A DNA stretch of 64,000 nt from Flammeovirga yaeyamensis (GTDB lineage: Bacteria; Bacteroidota; Bacteroidia; Cytophagales; Flammeovirgaceae): positions 1,535,501-1,599,500 of the forward strand of contig NZ_CP076132.1 in the NCBI RefSeq assembly GCF_018736045.1, in the 5' to 3' direction. The position numbers were made by a program, and so were the translations under genes. The notes under the pieces were generated by a model, which searched no databases, was not told the origin of the DNA, and saw only the letters and a program-made list of their open reading frames with translations. Positions 40,895 through 49,785 of this stretch are shown in pieces; within the stretch, counting starts at the first letter, position 1, and every line of letters begins with the position of its first letter.

Positions 40895-41452
40895 TTATAG
40901 TTCTTTGTTAACTTTTACCGACAAAATAAAGAATGATCTAGTTTCGTCGTAGTCTTTTATGTTTATTTCAATAGGGTTACCCGATTTTCTAACCATGTCG
41001 ATAAAGCCAAGGTTTGCACCAGGTTTACCTTCCCTTTGAGGCATTTTACGCTGTTCGCGATAGAATTTCTTCAACTCATCAGCATCCAAACCATTAATGT
41101 AGTTCGCTCTTTCGATTAGAGGAGGAACTTCTGTTTTAATGATGCAGTTTCCTGAAGTGATGATATAGTGATCTTCATCTTCTGCAATAGCCACAATTCC
41201 TACACCAATATCTCTGCCATCTTTTTCAGAATATTGCTTTTCGGCAGAATAGTGATGAATATTTTGAGCCATTTCGATGACGATAGCGAAAAGACGTTTT
41301 GCTATAACCCTACTTTCAGGAGTATTTCTAAGACTTTTACCTATAAGAGCAAGAACATCCTGAGAGAAAATTCCTTGGAAAGCCAAAGATATTTTTCTTT
41401 CGGACAATTGCTGTTTAAAAGTCTTAACACTGAAATGTTCTATGTATGCCAT
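40895..41452 (-). CDS. SiaB-family protein kinase (DUF6272)
   Basis: 185 aa GHKL-like ATPase: 'SRVIAKRLFAIVIEMAQNIHHYSAEKQY' carries the N-box Glu-x-x-x-Asn. 'IGVGIVAIAEDEDHYIITSGNCI' follows. 'GKPGANLGFIDMVRKSG' is the G-box region. It phosphorylates SiaC in the known SiaABCD pathway. Here kinase and target form a minimal two-gene operon in a phylum that generally lacks abundant c-di-GMP signalling, so the output may differ from Pseudomonas. Confidence 0.88.
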   Translation of the reverse strand: MAYIEHFSVKTFKQQLSERKISLAFQGIFSQDVLALIGKSLRNTPESRVIAKRLFAIVIEMAQNIHHYSAEKQYSEKDGRDIGVGIVAIAEDEDHYIITSGNCIIKTEVPPLIERANYINGLDADELKKFYREQRKMPQREGKPGANLGFIDMVRKSGNPIEINIKDYDETRSFFILSVKVNKEL

Positions 41453-41846
41453 AAGTATCGGCCTCTTTGTCGTTTAAAAAATCTGTAAAAACTATCAATT
41501 AGGCAATAGTTAAAAAACTGATTATGTTGCTCAGGATAGCATCCAAGATACTATTTTAAAAATAATAAACTTAAAAAAAGAGCATAATTCTTGAAAGAAA
41601 AAATTGAATCATTTTTTAAAACATGGTTACATCTGTAAAAAAAGATCCTTTTAGTTTAGTCATTTTACATTTAAATAATTGATAAAATGATGTTTTTCAC
41701 TTCAAAATAGAAATTTTACACTCTATTTACTTTTATTGCTACAACTTTTTTGCCACTTATTGTCATAACGGTAAAAAATGATTGTCAGTATATAAATGAT
41801 CTTTTAATTTTACGTTATTAAAAAAAATATTTCAACAAATAATAAG
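41453..41846. other. 394-bp divergent promoter region
   Basis: AT-rich spacer between the divergent siaB and DUF1573 genes. It must hold promoters in both directions. I see no strong repeat, operator or exact TAnnTTTG element. Confidence 0.5.
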
Positions 41847-42941
41847 ATGAAAGGGAAAATCAGTTGGTTAGTCATTTGTGTAGGAATTTTATTTCATCAC
41901 TCTTTAGTTTTCGGACAAGCAAAAATTCAATTTGATAAAAACATTCACGACTTCGGAGAAATTCAGGAAAGCGACGGAGATGCCGATGTCGTTTTTGAAT
42001 TTACAAATACAGGGAATAAACCACTTACATTAACTTCAGTAAAAGCCAGTTGTGGATGTACCACTCCAGATTGGTCTACAGATCCTGTGGCTCCAAATGC
42101 CAAGGGATACATTAATGTAAAATATTCAACGAAAAGCAGACCAGGGAAATTTAATAAAACCATCTCTGTGCGAACAAATGGAACACCACAGGTACTTTTA
42201 TTATCTATTAAAGGTAATGTGATTCCAAGACCTAAGGGTCCGAAAGACTGGTATCCTATGGAAATGGGGAGTTTACGTTTCAAAACCACTCATTTTGTCT
42301 TCAATAATATCAAAAATACGGAGAAGGATACTTTATCAACAATTATCTATAACCAGACTAAAAATCCGATCGAATTATATTACGATCAAGTCAAATTGCC
42401 TAAGCATATGGCTTTTTGGGGTGATAAATCAACTGTTGCGGCGGAAGACACACTTGTGGTTTACTTAAGCTATGATGCTTCACAGAAAACAGATTACGGA
42501 TATATTTTCGAATATTTCCAATTGCCAACATCAGATGTAAAACAACCAAAGAAACGTATCAATATTTCTGCACATATTAAAGAAGATTTTTCTAGTGTGG
42601 CAGATAAAAAAGCAGAATGGCCTAAAGCAACTTTTGATAAGAAAAAGCACGATTTTGGCGAGATGAAGGCGTTAGATAAAGCATCAACGATGTTTACGAT
42701 TAAAAACGATGGTAAAACCAAATTATTAATTCGTAAAGTAAAAGCTTCTTGTGGATGTACAGCGACTAAGCCGAATAAAACAGAATTAGCTCCTGGAGAA
42801 TCGACTACATTGGACGTTACTTTTACTGCGGGTAACTACAATAGATCTGTAACAAAATCGATTACAGTAATTACAAACGATCCGGACCATCCAGAAAATA
42901 CATTGCAAATTTCTGCTGATGTTAAATCTGCTGAGGAATAG
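41847..42941 (+). CDS. exported DUF1573 protein with two DUF1573 domains
   Basis: 364 aa with a signal peptide (1-23, ending VFGQ). Two immunoglobulin-like DUF1573 domains (about 25-120 and 265-360) each carry the hallmark 'VKASCGCTT' or 'VKASCGCTA', preceded by 'DFGEI' or 'DFGEM' and followed by 'PGKFNKTISVRTNGTPQ' or 'NRSVTKSITVITNDPDHPE'. A non-canonical beta region lies between. It is periplasmic or surface-exposed. The role is unknown, and it is common in Bacteroidota. The downstream membrane-anchored gene starts 3 bp after its stop. Confidence 0.9.
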   Translation: MKGKISWLVICVGILFHHSLVFGQAKIQFDKNIHDFGEIQESDGDADVVFEFTNTGNKPLTLTSVKASCGCTTPDWSTDPVAPNAKGYINVKYSTKSRPGKFNKTISVRTNGTPQVLLLSIKGNVIPRPKGPKDWYPMEMGSLRFKTTHFVFNNIKNTEKDTLSTIIYNQTKNPIELYYDQVKLPKHMAFWGDKSTVAAEDTLVVYLSYDASQKTDYGYIFEYFQLPTSDVKQPKKRINISAHIKEDFSSVADKKAEWPKATFDKKKHDFGEMKALDKASTMFTIKNDGKTKLLIRKVKASCGCTATKPNKTELAPGESTTLDVTFTAGNYNRSVTKSITVITNDPDHPENTLQISADVKSAEE

Positions 42942-42944
42942 AAA

Positions 42945-43853
42945 ATGACAAAAAGAATAAAAATATTAATCGGAGTGAACCTATGTCTTCTTTTGGCCAT
43001 AGGTTTCTCTTTTATCTCCTTCGAAAGTATTGGAGAGAAAGATAAAGGAACCCCTTTCTTTAGTATCATGGATTTATCTGTGGTCGATGGTTTTGTTTTG
43101 AATGGACAACAAATCCAACGTACCGACGATGGAAGATGGTTGCTGAATAAAAAAGTGGATGTGGCGCCGAGAATGATAGGAAACTTATTCCAAGCGATTC
43201 AACAAACATCTATCATTCAGCAAGCGGAAGCAGCTTTGCCAACAAAAGGAGTTGAAGTGAAAGTACAGACGGGAGGAGCAACGATTTTTGAAGGTGTGAT
43301 TGCATCTTCAGGTGATGCATCCTCTTTTGGACAGAAAAATGGTAAAACCTATCAAATAGAAATTCCTGGGCAGTTTATCAATATCGAACAACTATTTGAT
43401 GCTAACACTAGCTGGAGAGATAAAACAGTTTTTAGGACTTCATGGAAGACCTTAAAGTCATTCAGTATGAATTATAGACTGAACCCAGAGAACAATGTCA
43501 ATATTCTATTCAAAGATCCTTTCTATGCAGTAGAGGATGTCACTGCTTTAGATTCTGCGGCGGTATATCAGTTTATATCGGCTTTGCCTAAATTACAAGT
43601 GCAAGAATATAGAGACGGAACTCAATTTTATGAGGATACGGTTCAAAAGTTTAAGCCTTTCTGTGAAATAGAAATGTCTGATACGGTGCCTACTTACAAT
43701 ACCTCATTTAAAGTTTTTCCATTTGATGATAATGTTTTCTTCTATTTTCCGTTAACAAAAGAGGTAGGTGTTTTATCGCCCAACCAAGTTCAAGATATGT
43801 TTGTTTCTTGGCATTTCTTTGATGCTAATGACCCAAGAAAAAGAGGTAAATAA
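42945..43853 (+). CDS. DUF4340-like membrane-anchored protein
   Basis: 302 aa. The N-terminal membrane helix 'ILIGVNLCLLLAIGFSFISF' is followed by a periplasmic part with 'SVVDGFVLNGQQIQRTDDGRWLLNKKVDVAPRMIGNLFQAIQQTSI', reminiscent of DUF4340 repeats ('L..dgg.W.l...y.ad...v..ll..l'). The family link is moderate. It starts 3 bp after the DUF1573 gene and its stop overlaps the murI start codon by 1 bp, so the three genes are one operon. A link between envelope proteins and peptidoglycan precursor synthesis is suggested by this arrangement only. Confidence 0.65.
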   Translation: MTKRIKILIGVNLCLLLAIGFSFISFESIGEKDKGTPFFSIMDLSVVDGFVLNGQQIQRTDDGRWLLNKKVDVAPRMIGNLFQAIQQTSIIQQAEAALPTKGVEVKVQTGGATIFEGVIASSGDASSFGQKNGKTYQIEIPGQFINIEQLFDANTSWRDKTVFRTSWKTLKSFSMNYRLNPENNVNILFKDPFYAVEDVTALDSAAVYQFISALPKLQVQEYRDGTQFYEDTVQKFKPFCEIEMSDTVPTYNTSFKVFPFDDNVFFYFPLTKEVGVLSPNQVQDMFVSWHFFDANDPRKRGK

Positions 43854-44632
43854 TGATTGGAATTTTTGATTCTGGATATGGTGGCTTATCAGTTCAAAAA
43901 GCAGTGATGCAATTGATGCCGAACACACCTATTGTTTATTTTGCGGATCATCAATACTGTCCTTATGGTAGAAAATCTAAGGAAGAGTTGATAGAAAGAG
44001 CTTTTTTTATTGTCGATGCACTTATTGAACAAGGAGCACAGTTAATTATTGTTGCTTGCAATACAGCGACTGCAGCGGCTATAGATACGTTGAGGGAAAA
44101 GTACGATATTCCATTTGTGGGAATGGAACCTGCAATTAAACCAGCAGCTTTGGCCTCAACATCAAAAAAAGTGGGAGTATTGGCGACAGAAGGAACATTT
44201 TCGGGGAAACTATTTAAGCAAACAAAAGAAAAGTTTGCACAAGGAGTGGAGGTCATCATTCAAGAAGGAGTAGGATTAGTAGAGTTGGTTGAAAAAGGAT
44301 TGATGGGGACCTATAAAGCGCATCAAGTGCTTTATCCAATTATTGCTAAAATGAAGGCACATCGTGTGGATCATTTGGTATTGGGGTGTACACACTATCC
44401 GTTCTTAAAAGACGACATACAAAAGATGTTGGGAGATAAGGTCAGATTAATTGATCCTTCCCCTGCGGTAGCCCAACAAGCACAAAGGTTATATCAAAAA
44501 GATGAATCTAAACCTGAAATCAAAAAGTATTATCGCTTTATCACTTCAGGATTAAAAGTAAAAGAATATAGGAGGAACATCCTTCAATTGCTTCAACTTG
44601 ATGAAGAGAACACCTTGTTTATGTACGAATAA
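43853..44632 (+). CDS. murI: glutamate racemase
   Basis: 259 aa. The two catalytic cysteines are in 'IIVACNTATAAAID' (about 70) and 'HLVLGCTHYPFL' (about 180). 'GIFDSGYGGLSV' at the N-terminus and 'VYFADHQYCPYG' are also diagnostic. It makes D-glutamate for peptidoglycan in the cytosol. The ATG overlaps the upstream stop by one base (TAATG). The stop codon lies inside the terminator stem. Confidence 0.95.
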   Translation: MIGIFDSGYGGLSVQKAVMQLMPNTPIVYFADHQYCPYGRKSKEELIERAFFIVDALIEQGAQLIIVACNTATAAAIDTLREKYDIPFVGMEPAIKPAALASTSKKVGVLATEGTFSGKLFKQTKEKFAQGVEVIIQEGVGLVELVEKGLMGTYKAHQVLYPIIAKMKAHRVDHLVLGCTHYPFLKDDIQKMLGDKVRLIDPSPAVAQQAQRLYQKDESKPEIKKYYRFITSGLKVKEYRRNILQLLQLDEENTLFMYE

Positions 44633-44647
44633 ACAAGGTGTTCTTTT
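44609..44647 (+). terminator. murI terminator overlapping the stop codon
   Basis: A perfect 13-bp stem AACACCTTGTTTA / TAAACAAGGTGTT with an 8-nt loop, then CTTTTT. The TAA at 44630-44632 is the first triplet of the right arm, so the last seven sense codons form the left arm and loop. Confidence 0.85.
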
Positions 44648-44769
44648 TATATCAGGATAATTAATATTAACGATTCAATATTTATATTAAGAACTAGATT
44701 AACGATTTTCGTGTCATAAATATGGTATTCTTAAAAGTTGAATACTAAAAACGATTACATACTACCTAA

Positions 44770-46329
44770 ATGAGAATGAAGAAATTACTTACTTCAGTTT
44801 TACTATTGAGTGTCTCTACATTATGGGCACAGCAATCTCCAAAAGATAAAGGTCTACAAGCAATTGACGAGGCGACAATTCAGTCTTCATTAACGTACTT
44901 ATCTTCCGATTGGATGGAAGGTAGAGAAGCCGGGCGTCCGGGTGCCTACAGGGCCGCAGAATATATTGCAAGCATGTTTGAATTTATGGGGTTAGAGCCT
45001 GCAGGTGATTCTGTGGATGGTCAGCCTACTTATTTTCAAAATTTTGATGTACTTGAATACAGAGCTGCAGACAAGCAGTTTTTATCTGTAAAAACGAATA
45101 ATGGACAAGAACATACGTTTACTTATCATACCGATTTTGAAGTGAAAGCGGCTCCTGCTTCTATTTCAGGGAAAGGAAATATTGTATTTGTAGGCTATGG
45201 TTTAGATATCGATTCTTTAAAGTATAACGACTTCTACAAAAAGAATGTGGAAGGTAAAGTGTGGTTAAGATTAAAAGGCAAACCGACGAAAGGGAAAGTA
45301 GGTGAAGCGTTAAAAGATCTGCCAGCAAAGCAATTGCACAAAACGAAAGAGAAGTTAGCAGAGCAATATGGTGCTTTGGCCATTATTGAAATTGATGCTT
45401 TAGGTCAGTTACCAACAACAGCCGCCAACTTTCCATTCAGAGACAATAGAAAGTACTACGAGGGAGATCATAAACTATCTTCTTTTTACGATACAAGATT
45501 TTATAGCCCAGTATCAAAGCCAAGTAAAATTGCCCCTGTGTTTATGGGTGGTGAATACTTAATGGCTAGTCTTATTAATAAGAACGAAGTGTTTAAATAC
45601 ATGAAGAGTGTGGGTGAAGCGAAACTGTATACTCCATCACTTTCAGCAAAATCTGCCACATTTAAATCAAATGCTATTGTGGAGAGAAAGAGACTGAGAA
45701 ATGTATTGGCAAAAGTGACGGGACAGATGCCTGACTCTGTAGTAGCCATTGGTGCTCACTACGATCACTTGGGTAAAAGAGAGGGGTATATATGGAATGG
45801 TGCCGACGATAACGCCTCTGGTGTTGCTGCAATTTTAGGTATCGCAAAAGCCGTGAAAGCAACAGGTGTTCAACCAAAAAGAACGATGTTATTTGCTTCT
45901 TGGACGGGCGAGGAAAAAGGCTTGCACGGTTCCAGAAACTTCTTGCTGAATTATAAAGATCCGTCACAAATCAAGATGTATCTTAACTTTGATATGATTG
46001 GTAGAAGAGGGGATTGGCACTCAAAAGACAATCAAGTGAGCTTTATCTACACTGCCGAACATCCTGAAACTTGGGATCTAAACGAGCAAAATATCAAAGA
46101 TTATTCATTGAACTTAGAAATGTTTGATGGGAAGTCGAAAAAAGGTGAAGCCGGTGGATCAGATAATGTGAACTTCGATAGCTACGGTATTCCTTATTTC
46201 TGGTACCATACAGGAGGTCATGAAGATTACCATCAAGTATCTGATCATGCAGATAAAATTATGATGGATAAAGCAGCTGAAATTACAAAATTAAGCTATT
46301 TAAATATTTGGGATATTGCGAATGAATAA
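44770..46329 (+). CDS. exported M28-family zinc metallopeptidase
   Basis: 519 aa with a signal peptide (1-21, LWAQ). The first half holds a PA-like insert ('GKGNIVFVGYGLDIDSLKYNDFYKKNVEGKVWLRLKG', about 135-185). The M28 catalytic domain has the zinc ligands and catalytic acids 'GAHYDHLG' (about 327), 'NGADDNASGVA' (about 342), 'TGEEKGLHGS' (about 380), 'NFDMIGR' and a C-terminal His in 'YHQVSDHADKI'. It is an aminopeptidase of the periplasm or surface and is monocistronic, with a strong terminator. Confidence 0.92.
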   Translation: MRMKKLLTSVLLLSVSTLWAQQSPKDKGLQAIDEATIQSSLTYLSSDWMEGREAGRPGAYRAAEYIASMFEFMGLEPAGDSVDGQPTYFQNFDVLEYRAADKQFLSVKTNNGQEHTFTYHTDFEVKAAPASISGKGNIVFVGYGLDIDSLKYNDFYKKNVEGKVWLRLKGKPTKGKVGEALKDLPAKQLHKTKEKLAEQYGALAIIEIDALGQLPTTAANFPFRDNRKYYEGDHKLSSFYDTRFYSPVSKPSKIAPVFMGGEYLMASLINKNEVFKYMKSVGEAKLYTPSLSAKSATFKSNAIVERKRLRNVLAKVTGQMPDSVVAIGAHYDHLGKREGYIWNGADDNASGVAAILGIAKAVKATGVQPKRTMLFASWTGEEKGLHGSRNFLLNYKDPSQIKMYLNFDMIGRRGDWHSKDNQVSFIYTAEHPETWDLNEQNIKDYSLNLEMFDGKSKKGEAGGSDNVNFDSYGIPYFWYHTGGHEDYHQVSDHADKIMMDKAAEITKLSYLNIWDIANE

Positions 46330-46351
46330 TCGTAAGTCCCGATAAAATAAA

Positions 46352-46387
46352 AATCCCATCTTGAGCAAATCAAGATGGGATTTTTTA
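46352..46387. terminator. terminator between the M28 peptidase and MORN genes
   Basis: A perfect 12-bp stem AATCCCATCTTG / CAAGATGGGATT with a 7-nt loop and TTTTTT. Confidence 0.85.
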
Positions 46388-46411
46388 TTGTTGATGATGT
46401 GTGAAAATGAA

Positions 46412-47302
46412 TTACATTTCCTTCTCACCCTTTCCTTTCTTATTTCCTTTAGGCTTGTCTTTTTTCCAAACCCCTTCATAGATTTTTTTGTTGTCTTTAT
46501 CGAAGATTACACCAAAACCATCTCTTAAGTTGTTTGCCCAGAAACCTTCGTATCTTTCGCCAGATTGGAAGTAATAAACTCCAAAACCGTCTCTGATACC
46601 GTTTTTATAGTTTCCTTCGTAACGGTCGCCATTCGCCCAAGTATAAATACCTTTACCGTTTTGCATGTTGTCTTCCCAAAGACCTTCATAGAAGCCTTTT
46701 TTCTCAAAAACAGCATAGCCAAAACCATTGGCTTCTTCATTTCTCACCTCGCCAATATATTTAATCTCTGCACCGTCAAAGTTGATGATATCCAAACGGT
46801 TGATTTGCTTGTCTTTTAAATCAAGTTCTTTTTTTAGGTTCTTGATCTCTTTATAGTTTTTAAATAGATCAGACTCTAAATGTCCCTTATCGATGGTTAG
46901 TGTTCTATTGACTTTCTTCAAGTAATAGATACTATCCGATAATTCATCTTGATTAAAACGCAACTCAGAAATATGGTTTTCCTTATGATAATAACGCTCT
47001 TCTAACTCGTTAATTTTATTATAAGGCACCTTCTGAGAGGAGATGTACTCCATGGCTTTATCCGTATGCGCACTCGTTTGATGAATGCTATCCAACGTTT
47101 GGTAGTGAATTAATGCTTCAGTGAAATTATGACTAATCAATAAAGAATCTGCTTTATTTTTTAGTGATAATTTTTCCAATTCATCGTTTTTCTCTTCTAA
47201 TACGAGTACTTCCTTTTCTAACTCTTCAATTTGAGATTTCATATAAAATCCCACTACGATGAGTATAATTAAAGAAGGAATAGTATAAAGTATTTTTTTC
47301 AT
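46412..47302 (-). CDS. MORN-repeat protein with N-terminal membrane anchor and coiled coil
   Basis: 296 aa. A membrane helix near 5-22 ('IPSLIILIVVGFYM') is followed by coiled-coil segments ('IEELEKEVLVLEEKNDELEKLSLK', 'LYFKKVNRTLTIDKGHLESDLFKNYKEIKNLKKELDLKDKQINRL'-like region). At least four MORN repeats run from about 185 to 280 ('GEVRNEEANGFGYAVFEKKGFYEGLWEDNMQNGKGIYTWANGDRYEGNYKNGIRDGFGVYYFQSGERYEGFWANNLRDGFGVIF'). MORN repeats bind lipids or proteins. The tail is Lys-rich. It is in an operon with the DUF2490 gene 9 bp upstream. Confidence 0.9.
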   Translation of the reverse strand: MKKILYTIPSLIILIVVGFYMKSQIEELEKEVLVLEEKNDELEKLSLKNKADSLLISHNFTEALIHYQTLDSIHQTSAHTDKAMEYISSQKVPYNKINELEERYYHKENHISELRFNQDELSDSIYYLKKVNRTLTIDKGHLESDLFKNYKEIKNLKKELDLKDKQINRLDIINFDGAEIKYIGEVRNEEANGFGYAVFEKKGFYEGLWEDNMQNGKGIYTWANGDRYEGNYKNGIRDGFGVYYFQSGERYEGFWANNLRDGFGVIFDKDNKKIYEGVWKKDKPKGNKKGKGEKEM

Positions 47303-47311
47303 AACTGATAA

Positions 47312-48118
47312 TTAATAACCAAGGTTGATCTTCGGAATAGCATCGCCTTTTCTGGTATCTAAACCAATAAATACGTTGATTCTGAAAATATGACTTGTTC
47401 TATATTGATACCCAGAAGTTTTTTGTCCTATGGTCCACATATGACCAGCAAACAATGTAAAGCTATTGTTGATAACATAACCTACACCATTATAGGTACG
47501 GAAATCTTCAAAAGGGTTGTAAGCAATCGATTCTCCAGAATGCATAAAGATCTCTGCACTTGGAGAAACAAAAATTGACCCTTTTTCAATTTTAGGTTTG
47601 TTTACGGGGATATAGGCAAAAACTTTATATCTATACCTGTTGGTATAATCGTATTCTGCACCAATATCATTTTTTCTTTTCCATCTGTGTTCGAAACGGA
47701 ATTGATGATACATTTTTACCCTTCCCATGGCAGGCATTTTAAATAGCCACTGATGCCAAATACGGAACTCGTTTGTGAACGGTTCGTATTCTTCATCATT
47801 ACCAGGTTCAGGAGTATAATTGACCACGTATGTTGGACCAATTACGGCTTCAAAGTAATCGTTGAAAAATATGTTTAGACCTGCTCTGTTATAGATCTGT
47901 CTCGGTCTTCCAACAAATGAATTTACATTGTCGATAGCATTTCTCGAACGATAGTGGTGCTCCCCATAATAGCCAAATTTCTCAGAAAATCTGACTTTAA
48001 TGTACACACCTTCCCAAAGGCCTGTTTCCTCAAGATTAACCTCTGGTCCCTCTTGTGCAAAAAGGCTGAATGAACTTATACTCAGTAGTATAAATAAAGC
48101 TTGTAGTTTTCTTAGCAT
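47312..48118 (-). CDS. DUF2490 outer-membrane beta-barrel-like protein
   Basis: 268 aa with a signal peptide (ending SLFAQE). 'ETGLWEGVYIKVRFSEKFGYYGEHHYRSRNAIDNVNSF', 'NEFRIWHQWLFKMPAMGRVKMYHQFRFEHRWKRKNDIGAEYDYTNRYRYKVFAYIP' and the alternating aromatic strands to the C-terminal 'INLGY' are the pattern of DUF2490. It is probably a small porin-like barrel of unknown cargo. The MORN-protein gene starts 9 bp after its stop, suggesting an envelope-associated pair. Confidence 0.85.
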   Translation of the reverse strand: MLRKLQALFILLSISSFSLFAQEGPEVNLEETGLWEGVYIKVRFSEKFGYYGEHHYRSRNAIDNVNSFVGRPRQIYNRAGLNIFFNDYFEAVIGPTYVVNYTPEPGNDEEYEPFTNEFRIWHQWLFKMPAMGRVKMYHQFRFEHRWKRKNDIGAEYDYTNRYRYKVFAYIPVNKPKIEKGSIFVSPSAEIFMHSGESIAYNPFEDFRTYNGVGYVINNSFTLFAGHMWTIGQKTSGYQYRTSHIFRINVFIGLDTRKGDAIPKINLGY

Positions 48119-48255
48119 GTAAAAAAAATAAATAGTAAGAAGAGAAAAAATGCCCCTGATTTAATACCATCTCAGTATTAAAAACAATGAAAATTCTAAT
48201 TTACTCAATACAGTTAATGCAGTAAAAATAATAAAAAAAAGGATAGTAAGGTCTA

Positions 48256-49164
48256 TTATTGAGCCAACTGCTGGAAAATTTCTTCCATGGATTGCATTTG
48301 CATATTCATCTCAATAATGGCTGCATTGTTATTTGCAGACGCTCTAAATATATCCCCTCTTAAATCTATGTCTTGAGAGTAGTGTACTAAAATTTGCTGT
48401 TCGTTAATCAGTTCGAGTTTTTCTATACCTTCGATAGAATTTAAAAAAGATGCTTCTGTTGGTTTTTCGTAAGTTAAACTGATAGTGGTTTTAGCTCCTA
48501 AGTGACGTAAATTTTCAACACTGTCATTCGCGACAATATCTCCTTTTCTAATAATGACTACTCGATCACACAAGGCTTGTACTTCTTGCATGATGTGAGT
48601 AGAAAGCATGACGGTTTTGTTTTTACTTACTTTTTTTATCAAAGATCTGATATCTTCTAATTGAATAGGATCAAGACCAGTGGTAGGTTCGTCTAAAATT
48701 AGAACCTCCGGATCGTGAATAAGCGCTTGTGCTAAACCTACTCTTTGACGATATCCCTTTGATAATGCACCAATTTTCTTCTTACGTTCTCTAGTCAAGC
48801 CCGTAAGTTCAATCATCTCCTCTATCTTCTCTCTCTTCTTCTGTCCTTTAATTTTGTATAGAGATGCTGAGTAATCCAAATACTCCCGAACATACATATC
48901 CAAATACAAAGGATTATGTTCAGGTAAATATCCTACTTTCTTACGTACATCGATAGGCTGATCTACTACATCAAAACCACATACTTTAATCGTTCCTTGA
49001 GTGGGGGGAACATAGCAGGTAGCAATTTTCATGGTCGTAGATTTTCCGGCACCATTAGGTCCTAAGAAGCCCAAGATCTCTCCTGGCTTTGCCTCGAAAC
49101 TAATATTATTTACCGCTGTCTGCTCGTCGTATTTCTTTGTAAGATTGGTTACTTGAATACTCAT
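48256..49164 (-). CDS. gldA: gliding-motility ABC transporter ATP-binding subunit
   Basis: 302 aa. Walker A 'GFLGPNGAGKSTTMKIATCYVPPTQGTIKV', Q-loop 'GYLPEHNPLYLDMYVREYLDY', signature 'LSKGYRQRVGLAQALIHDPEVLILDEPTTGLDP' with Walker B, and H-loop 'LSTHIMQEV' are all present. The 'IATCYVPPTQG' and 'PEHNPLYLDMYVREYL' versions and the C-terminal region match GldA, which with GldF and GldG forms a transporter linked to gliding in Flavobacteria and relatives. The permease genes gldF and gldG are not adjacent here. Confidence 0.85.
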   Translation of the reverse strand: MSIQVTNLTKKYDEQTAVNNISFEAKPGEILGFLGPNGAGKSTTMKIATCYVPPTQGTIKVCGFDVVDQPIDVRKKVGYLPEHNPLYLDMYVREYLDYSASLYKIKGQKKREKIEEMIELTGLTRERKKKIGALSKGYRQRVGLAQALIHDPEVLILDEPTTGLDPIQLEDIRSLIKKVSKNKTVMLSTHIMQEVQALCDRVVIIRKGDIVANDSVENLRHLGAKTTISLTYEKPTEASFLNSIEGIEKLELINEQQILVHYSQDIDLRGDIFRASANNNAAIIEMNMQMQSMEEIFQQLAQ

Positions 49165-49310
49165 TTTGCAAAATTATATTTTTTGATGAATGCTTAAACT
49201 AAAGATGTATAGTTTCCCGCACAAAAAATCCTAAATTAACATATATAGGCAATAATTTAATGTGGGAGGTTGTACATCGTTAATAATGAGGGAGTAAGGA
49301 TGAATTATTT

Positions 49311-49583
49311 CTATTTATCAGAGTGCCCTAAAGATCTTTTTGGATCAATAACATCTCTAATTTTTTGTTTGACCGCTTTGGGTTCTGGGAATCCCGACTC
49401 TTTTCGGTCCCAAACTACCTCATCATCTACAGAAATTCTAAATACCCCTCCATCTGTTGGAATCAATTTTACTTCAGCTACATCATTCTGAAAAGTATAT
49501 AGTAATTCTTGTGTCATCCACACCGCTCGAGGGGTCCAATGACAAAGTGTACAAAACTCTATTGAAATCTTTATCTTCTCCAT
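49311..49583 (-). CDS. SelT/SelW/SelH (Rdx) family protein
   Basis: 90 aa from the ATG at 49581-49583. The redox motif Cys-Thr-Leu-Cys in 'ISIEFCTLCHWTPRAVWMTQELLYTF' and 'VKLIPTDGGVFRISVDDEVVWDRKESGFPEPKAVKQKIRDVIDP' give the complete short thioredoxin-like Rdx fold. The selenocysteine of the eukaryotic SelW is Cys here. It is a cytosolic redox protein of unclear partner. It stands alone and is convergent with nothing close. Confidence 0.9.
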   Translation of the reverse strand: MEKIKISIEFCTLCHWTPRAVWMTQELLYTFQNDVAEVKLIPTDGGVFRISVDDEVVWDRKESGFPEPKAVKQKIRDVIDPKRSLGHSDK

Positions 49584-49785
49584 GATCATCATTTGAATCA
49601 AAGTCGACGGAAATCTATTTTATCTAACTCTGATGATTAAATACATCATAAATTATCAATCCTTATACCAAAACTAATCTTTAAAAGAAGATAGGTTTTT
49701 TTAGTCGCTTATAATTGTCTAAATTTCCTTCTTAAATAATATTGATAGGTATCTCAAAAGAATAGACTTATCTAACTGACAAAAA

